A DNA stretch of 64,000 bases, from NCBI RefSeq assembly GCF_004801315.1, contig NZ_SSNW01000009.1, positions 1 to 64,000 on the forward strand. The letters are read 5' to 3'. Every line of letters begins with the position of its first letter. Within the stretch, counting starts at the first letter, position 1. Shown in pieces: positions 57,622 to 64,000 of the stretch. Both the position numbers and the translations under genes were made by a program. The DNA comes from Deinococcus sp. Arct2-2. GTDB lineage: Bacteria > Deinococcota > Deinococci > Deinococcales > Deinococcaceae. The notes under the pieces were generated by a model. It had not been told where the DNA came from and did not search any database. It worked only from the letters and a program-made list of their open reading frames with translations.

Positions 57622-57648
57622 CCCCCGGCTGCACAGGCAGGCCGGGGG
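57622..57648 (-). terminator. Strong stem upstream of the last island gene
   Basis: CCCCCGGC (57622-57629) pairs with GCCGGGGG (57641-57648); CTTTCTTCTTT follows on the minus strand. It would stop minus-strand transcription entering the island from attR, or act as an attenuator for the gene at 57599. Confidence 0.6.
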
Positions 57649-57765
57649 AAGAAGGAAAGGGAACGGTTCTCATGCACAGGGCTGGAAACCGAATCGTGTG
57701 CTGCTAGCGGGCATTTGACAAGGGCAGCGTCATGCTTTACCCTTATCCATGCGGTGTTTGGGGCG

Positions 57766-57829
<64 letters not shown>

Positions 57830-57869
57830 GCTTCACCTGAGCAGTTCAGCGGGGAAAGTAAGGCAGCGG

Positions 57870-57944
<75 letters not shown>

Positions 57945-57952
57945 AGGAAATG

Positions 57953-57975
57953 CCCCGCCCTGCGCGGGGTTTTTG
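57953..57975 (+). terminator. Rho-independent terminator after tRNA-Thr
   Basis: CCCCGC/GCGGGG stem (57953-57958 with 57964-57969 region) followed by TTTTT. Confidence 0.88.
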
Positions 57976-58253
57976 CTTTTGAGTGTGCTTCAGAAAACGT
58001 CATGCCGTGTCGGTTTTCATCCCTATGTCCTTACCGATAGAGAACAGGCCACTACAACGCTGCTAAGGTTTCAGCCCTCTCCCCCCTGTGAAAACTCGAC
58101 CACTAGAACGTCAGACTGATTCTCAGAATTTACAAGGAACGGCGTAGCTTTTGGTCTGTACTCCTTCCAAATAACGGTGACGGCAAGCCACCCTCAAGAG
58201 TCTTTAAGTCAACTGCTATCTGGCCTTGATCTGGGGCCGGGATGCTGAGGCCC

Positions 58254-58610
58254 ATGAAGCCTCTCACGCCGCGCCGCCACGGAATCGTCGACTACGCCGC
58301 CTGTGCCCTGATGCTGGCCGCCCCTCCCCTGCTAGGCCTCAGTCCTGCCGCCCGCCGCATCTCGGCCCTGTTTGCCGGATCGTATCTGGGCGTTACAGCG
58401 CTGACCGATTTCCCGCTGGGCGTGCGGCGCGTCATTCCTTTTCCGGTTCACGGGAAGATCGAGTTGGCAAGCGCCCCGGCTCTCCTCGCGCTGCCTGCGA
58501 TGCTGGGCGGCCTGAGCGGCACCAAAGAAAAAGCCTATTTCGTGGGGCTGGCGGCCACAGTCCTGACCGCTTACAGCCTGACCGAGTGGAACGCTGATCC
58601 AGATGCCTGA
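58254..58610 (+). CDS. Small membrane protein (SPW-repeat-like)
   Basis: 118 residues with four likely membrane helices (about 15-30, 37-55, 72-90, 95-110) and the opening R-R-H-G-I-V-D-Y-A. The Y-A-A-C-A-L-M-L-A-A-P-P-L-L-G pattern recalls SPW-repeat and related small membrane proteins of unknown role. GAGG precedes ATG 58254 by about 4 nt; an ATG at 58242 is less likely. Confidence 0.65.
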   Translation: MKPLTPRRHGIVDYAACALMLAAPPLLGLSPAARRISALFAGSYLGVTALTDFPLGVRRVIPFPVHGKIELASAPALLALPAMLGGLSGTKEKAYFVGLAATVLTAYSLTEWNADPDA

Positions 58611-58621
58611 GCAGCGGCCCG

Positions 58622-58627
58622 TATGCT
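58622..58627 (+). promoter_or_regulatory. -10 box TATGCT before a GNAT gene
   Basis: TATGCT ends 6 nt before the ATG at 58634; GAGGG in the gap could also act as a ribosome site. Confidence 0.35.
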
Positions 58628-58633
58628 GAGGGC

Positions 58634-59413
58634 ATGACCCCTGAGCAACCGCCTGTGCTGGAAAATGAATTAGCCCGAATCGCACAGGCGGAAGCTCAGG
58701 GACTGCTTGCCTATGCACAGGCACAGGCCAGTTTTGGCCCACTCATTGCCATCTTTTCGGGGGCAGAGTTGCCGGTCAATGTGGCCACTCTTGCGCCCGG
58801 TAGCACGGCTACCGCCGAGGACTTGCGGGTCACTGCCGAGTTCTTCGAATCGCAGGGTGTAAAGGCCAGCGTGCAGACGTTCAGCGACGTGACTACAGAA
58901 ACGCTGGCAGCACTGGCGGGGGCAGGCTTCACCCTTACCCAAATTCTGCATGTGTACCTGCACCCACTCACTGCTCTGCCCGATTTGCCCGCCATTGCCG
59001 TGCAGGAGGCCACGTCCGACGTGTGGACAGAGGTAGCCTGCCGTGCCTTCGGGCCGGGGAGCGAAGCCATCATGCGGGTGAATGCCGCGCTGCCCGGTAT
59101 CACGCGGGTGGTGGCGTGGCTGGACGGTGCGCCTGCTGGGATGGGCCTGATGGGAACGGAGCTTGGCGTGGCGATGCTGTTTAGTGGGGCCACCTTGCCC
59201 CAGCAGCGAGGCCGGGGCGTGCAATCGGCGCTCCTTGCCGCCCGCCTGCAGTTGGCCGCGCAGCAGGGCGCAGATTTTGCCAGCGTCAACGTGACACCCG
59301 GTTCGGGCAGTGAACGCAATGTGCGCCGCGCCGGATTCGTCCAGTGCGGCGCACGCCTGCGCTTCGAGCAACTCAAACCCGGAATTAGGCCAGTTTCAGC
59401 TGCCACTCCGTGA
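58634..59413 (+). CDS. GNAT-family N-acetyltransferase
   Basis: 259 residues. The acetyl-CoA loop Q-Q-R-G-R-G-V-Q-S-A-L-L-A-A-R near 192-206 is a clear motif A (Q/R-x-x-G-x-G/A). The N-terminal half is a degenerate partner domain. Substrate unknown. Its 3' end overlaps that of the convergent GNAT gene by 29 bp. Confidence 0.78.
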   Translation: MTPEQPPVLENELARIAQAEAQGLLAYAQAQASFGPLIAIFSGAELPVNVATLAPGSTATAEDLRVTAEFFESQGVKASVQTFSDVTTETLAALAGAGFTLTQILHVYLHPLTALPDLPAIAVQEATSDVWTEVACRAFGPGSEAIMRVNAALPGITRVVAWLDGAPAGMGLMGTELGVAMLFSGATLPQQRGRGVQSALLAARLQLAAQQGADFASVNVTPGSGSERNVRRAGFVQCGARLRFEQLKPGIRPVSAATP

Positions 59414-60389
59414 CGGCGGCATACGGCAAAAAGCCCATTTGTACGTTGATCGCCAGCATCGCGGCATTCACGTCGGCGTTGTTGGTGCGAATAGAGCGCG
59501 TGCCGGGGCAGTAGGCGGGCAGTTCGCGCAGGGCGGCGGCTTTCAGCCATTTGCCGAGGCCCGCGCCCCGGTACTCTGGGCGCACCGCCGTTGCCCCCTG
59601 AAAAGCAAGGCTGGCCCGCTGCGATTGCCAGAATAGTTGCGTATATCCGGCCAGCGTGCCTGTGGCGGGGTCTTCGGCGGCCAGTGTCAGACACACTTCG
59701 CCCTCCTTGACCATCATGGCTTCCCAGCCCCGGATCATCTCAGGCGTAATCGTCCAGTCGTCTATGTCCAAATCGCCTTTGGGGGCGCTATTCATCACGC
59801 CCATCAGGTCGGCGGCGCGGGCCAAATATTCTTCGGGAAGCACTGTCCAGACGTGCAGGCGGTAGGGATCGGCGTCGGGGCGGGCACACCAGCGGTCTAG
59901 GAGTTCGGCGCTCACGTCCTCTATCACCAACTGACTTTGGCGCATGGGCAGGGCCGCTTCTCCGCCTAGGCTCTGGGCAAAGGGATGGGCGGCGGGCACC
60001 CGGTCAGAGGTCATGAAGGTCACCAGTCGCCGTCCGTGTTGGCGGGCTTGCTGCTCCAGTGTGGCGGCTAGGGCGCGGCCCACTCCTGTGCGGCGGTGCT
60101 GCGGATGAACCATGACATGAGCGTGGGCCACATGCAGATTTTGCGTCAGACTGAATTCCAGTTTGGCCCAGCCGATGACCTGCCCGGCCACGCGCACCAT
60201 GAACGGCAACACCATCTCATCGGGCAGATGGTCGCCCAGAGTGGCGGCCACATGGTCACGCACCAGCGGTGGGTCTTCGGGGTAGGCCAGCGCGTGGCAG
60301 GCCAAAATGAGGTCTGCTGCTGCCAGCCGCTCCTCCGAGGACGCGGTGGCCTTGTCGAATGTCTCTACTTGGAGCTGAGTTGCTGTCAT
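59385..60389 (-). CDS. GNAT-family N-acetyltransferase, two domains
   Basis: 334 residues with two GNAT domains: [13 protein letters not shown] near residues 91-103 and [14 protein letters not shown] near 268-281, both full acetyl-CoA loops. Such tandem enzymes resemble mycothiol-synthase-type architecture but the substrate cannot be read. ATG at 60389 ([10 protein letters not shown]) preferred to that at 60416. Confidence 0.78.
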   Translation of the reverse strand: MTATQLQVETFDKATASSEERLAAADLILACHALAYPEDPPLVRDHVAATLGDHLPDEMVLPFMVRVAGQVIGWAKLEFSLTQNLHVAHAHVMVHPQHRRTGVGRALAATLEQQARQHGRRLVTFMTSDRVPAAHPFAQSLGGEAALPMRQSQLVIEDVSAELLDRWCARPDADPYRLHVWTVLPEEYLARAADLMGVMNSAPKGDLDIDDWTITPEMIRGWEAMMVKEGEVCLTLAAEDPATGTLAGYTQLFWQSQRASLAFQGATAVRPEYRGAGLGKWLKAAALRELPAYCPGTRSIRTNNADVNAAMLAINVQMGFLPYAAVTEWQLKLA

Positions 60390-60497
60390 GCTCCAGTGTG
60401 TGCCAATTCGGGTCAAGAATGCATCGGCAAAGTGGCGCAGTGCTTAAACCAACTGTGAGAGTGCAGATGTGCAGCACGGCAGGTCAGCACACTCCGT

Positions 60498-60503
60498 TAA
60501 GAT
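60498..60503 (+). promoter_or_regulatory. -10 box TAAGAT, leaderless lipoprotein gene
   Basis: TAAGAT ends 6 nt before the ATG at 60510. Confidence 0.45.
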
Positions 60504-60509
60504 GCCTTC

Positions 60510-61931
60510 ATGAAGCGTCTGCTTTTTCCCATTACCGCCTGCTTGTGCTTGCTGACCGCTTGCCCCAGCCCGCCACCCGAGATCCTCAAGATTCCAGAGG
60601 GAGAAGCCGCCCTGCACGGCGAATGGCGCGGAATGCTGACGCCTTCTGTGAGCTATTTGCTGAGGACACAGGGGGCTGAAGAGCTGTATGCCCTCCGTCT
60701 GGAAGGCGGCGATTTTTGGAACAGTTTTTATTACCGTGTCCCACGCACAACTTCAACATTGGTGGCGATAGACCGTCAAACTGGGCAAGTGCTGAAGCAG
60801 ATTCCTTGGAATAATAATTACTACGGGTACGAACCTCTTCGATTTCGTGCGGCGACGCCCTCTGTTCCAGCCCGGCTACTTGAAGCGGTGTATGTGAACT
60901 CTCAAATGCTCATCATTGAGCGCGATCCCCTGACCTTGGCCGAAACAGACCGCTGGGCATTACCGTCTTCGCCCTCTGCATTTCGGGGCTTCAATGCCGA
61001 AGGCACGCTGGCGCTGCTGGACAACAACACGCTCATAGATACGCGCACGCGGCAGCTTATGTCCATTCATCCCGCCATCACCCAGTTGCTGACAACTTTG
61101 CCGAAGGACGCTTACACGTATTGGTCATCGGACAAGCAGTGGTTTGCTGTTGAGGACTTGATCTGGCGAGGTCTCTACAAAGTGAGACGCTCTATCTTTA
61201 CGTCCAATGTCACAGGTCAAGCCATAGACGGGAAGGCTCAACACGCCTTCAAATGCTCTGTCGGGAACGATAACGGCATCAGCAACGACGCCCTGACACT
61301 CCCTGACGGCGGGGCAGCACTGGCCTACGATGACGGCGTGATCGAACTGCGCCGCGCTGACGGCATGCTTAAGACTGCGGTAGACACCGGGGAATGCCAG
61401 AGGGTTGATCTGAGCCTTAAGGGTGACACGCTCACCTTCACGGGCAAAACACTGGGGACGGTGCGCCTCTCGGACGGGCAAATTACGGCGCAAGTGGACG
61501 CAAACGCCCCCGACGCCGCCCGCCTTCCCATTCTGGGCAGCATCTTCAAAACTGAATCTGGTGTGCTGAAGTACCAACAGGCGGACGGCGTGAAGTGGCA
61601 ATTGGGCGCGGCTCCCAAAACCCTGTGGCTTAAGGCCAACGCCACTTGGATTTCTGAAACGGAATACCATGTAACCGGGGAAGCCCGCGTGAACGAGGAA
61701 CCGCTGACGCTGACAGCCAAGGCGAAAGCCTACGGGATCAAGTTGCAGCCTCAGACCAGCCCGACGATTCCACCAAGCGTTGAGTGGAATGGAGAACTGC
61801 GCCGCGCCGATGGCAGTCTGTACGCCAAAATAAGCGGCTCACACGGGGTTAAAGGTGCAAGTCAGCAATTTTTTATGGAACTGGAGGGCAAAGATCAGGA
61901 CTTTGCTTACGGCGGCGAACTGAAACGCTGA
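60510..61931 (+). CDS. Lipoprotein with WD-like/quinoprotein-like beta repeats
   Basis: 473 residues. Lipobox L-L-T-A-C at 14-18 after a short hydrophobic signal. The mature part has repeated beta strands with V-A-I-D-R-Q-T-G-Q-V-L-K-Q-I-P near 85-99, L-I-D-T-R-T-R-Q-L, and L-R-R-A-D-G, as in beta-propeller proteins, with a separate C-terminal domain after about 375. Function unknown; surface or periplasmic. Confidence 0.65.
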   Translation: MKRLLFPITACLCLLTACPSPPPEILKIPEGEAALHGEWRGMLTPSVSYLLRTQGAEELYALRLEGGDFWNSFYYRVPRTTSTLVAIDRQTGQVLKQIPWNNNYYGYEPLRFRAATPSVPARLLEAVYVNSQMLIIERDPLTLAETDRWALPSSPSAFRGFNAEGTLALLDNNTLIDTRTRQLMSIHPAITQLLTTLPKDAYTYWSSDKQWFAVEDLIWRGLYKVRRSIFTSNVTGQAIDGKAQHAFKCSVGNDNGISNDALTLPDGGAALAYDDGVIELRRADGMLKTAVDTGECQRVDLSLKGDTLTFTGKTLGTVRLSDGQITAQVDANAPDAARLPILGSIFKTESGVLKYQQADGVKWQLGAAPKTLWLKANATWISETEYHVTGEARVNEEPLTLTAKAKAYGIKLQPQTSPTIPPSVEWNGELRRADGSLYAKISGSHGVKGASQQFFMELEGKDQDFAYGGELKR

Positions 61932-61956
61932 GCGAGTCGAACAAAACCAATCAGAA

Positions 61957-61985
61957 GGCCGCTGAGCAATCCAGTCTCAGCGGCC
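61957..61985. terminator. Bidirectional terminator between convergent genes
   Basis: GGCCGCTGAG (61957-61966) pairs perfectly with CTCAGCGGCC (61976-61985), followed by CTCTT on the plus strand and TTCTGATTGGTTTTG on the minus strand. Confidence 0.75.
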
Positions 61986-62003
61986 CTCTTGGCTCTCCCC
62001 TAC

Positions 62004-63710
<1,707 letters not shown>

Positions 63711-63818
63711 GGCCCTCAGTGTAGCGGCAGAGTGTGGCGGGGGCATAGGCCAAATGAGCGACGGTGGGGCGGGTCTAAGGGTTAAGGGTCTAAGGGGGTG
63801 GGGCGGGGGCGGTTGCTC

Positions 63819-63877
63819 GGTGGCCCCCTCACCCCGCTGCGGTGCAGCGCCCCTCTCCCGCAAGGGGCAAGGGCGAA
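63819..63877 (+). repeat. Dispersed GGTGGCCCCCTCACCCCGCTG repeat, copy B
   Basis: Near-copy of 11285-11343 in the opposite orientation. The rest of 63711-64000 has no gene and holds TTAGACCC-type words (63773-63796, minus orientation) and an AGCTC/GAGGG-rich run to the window edge. Confidence 0.65.
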
Positions 63878-64000
63878 CAGCAAAAGCTAGAATCCGGGGT
63901 TCTAGCTCCTCAACCCTTGAGGGGGGAGGGATGGGGACTCCCAGAGCTGCACCAGCAGAGGGGGTGAGTAAGCGCCAGCGATTGCCCTTCTTAGTCCCTT

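Overview
The window is GC-rich, gene-dense bacterial chromosome and looks like Deinococcus. Reasons: the protein families and their wording, many genes with a TANNNT -10 box only 5-8 nt before the start codon (leaderless transcripts, a known Deinococcus habit), a Rad52/DdrA-like protein, and short dispersed intergenic repeats. The species cannot be named from sequence alone.

Layout. 1-31 kb is mostly core genome: a transposase remnant, rpoZ, an Na+/H+ antiporter, fmt-def, a NUDIX/IMPACT pair, ispF-trmL, an M29 aminopeptidase, a cyclophilin, an LMW phosphatase, jag/khpB, prmC, and then a tightly coupled purine cluster purC-purS-purQ-(DinB-like)-purL-purF. After it come a MazF-type toxin-antitoxin pair, a Usp/amino-acid permease pair and several small Deinococcus-type proteins. 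Inside this core, 6.0-8.7 kb stands out: a small gene made of six perfect decapeptide repeats is divergent from a TPR-SARP (BTAD) regulator, a plausible peptide-signal/sensor pair.

31.0-57.8 kb is a genomic island of about 26.8 kb inserted in a tRNA-Phe gene. A tyrosine recombinase lies directly downstream of the intact tRNA, and a perfect 64-bp copy of the tRNA 3' part marks the far end. Cargo: an HTH-nuclease and an unusual SF2-like ATPase, a type I restriction-modification locus (hsdM, hsdS, distant hsdR) whose specificity subunit is fused to an IrrE/ImmA-like zinc peptidase, two further HExxH proteins, a one-chain GmrSD-like (DUF262/HNH) protein, and, placed divergently inside the RM locus, a RecQ-like helicase with an N-terminal nuclease domain followed at once by a membrane-anchored coiled-coil protein. 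The island therefore looks like a defence island. Its right end carries small unknown proteins, a lipoprotein, a SHOCT-type membrane protein and a long inverted repeat.

57.8-64 kb returns to core genome: tRNA-Thr, a small membrane protein, two GNAT acetyltransferases, a lipoprotein and an M3-family oligoendopeptidase. All functional statements rest on motif reading; no database search was run.
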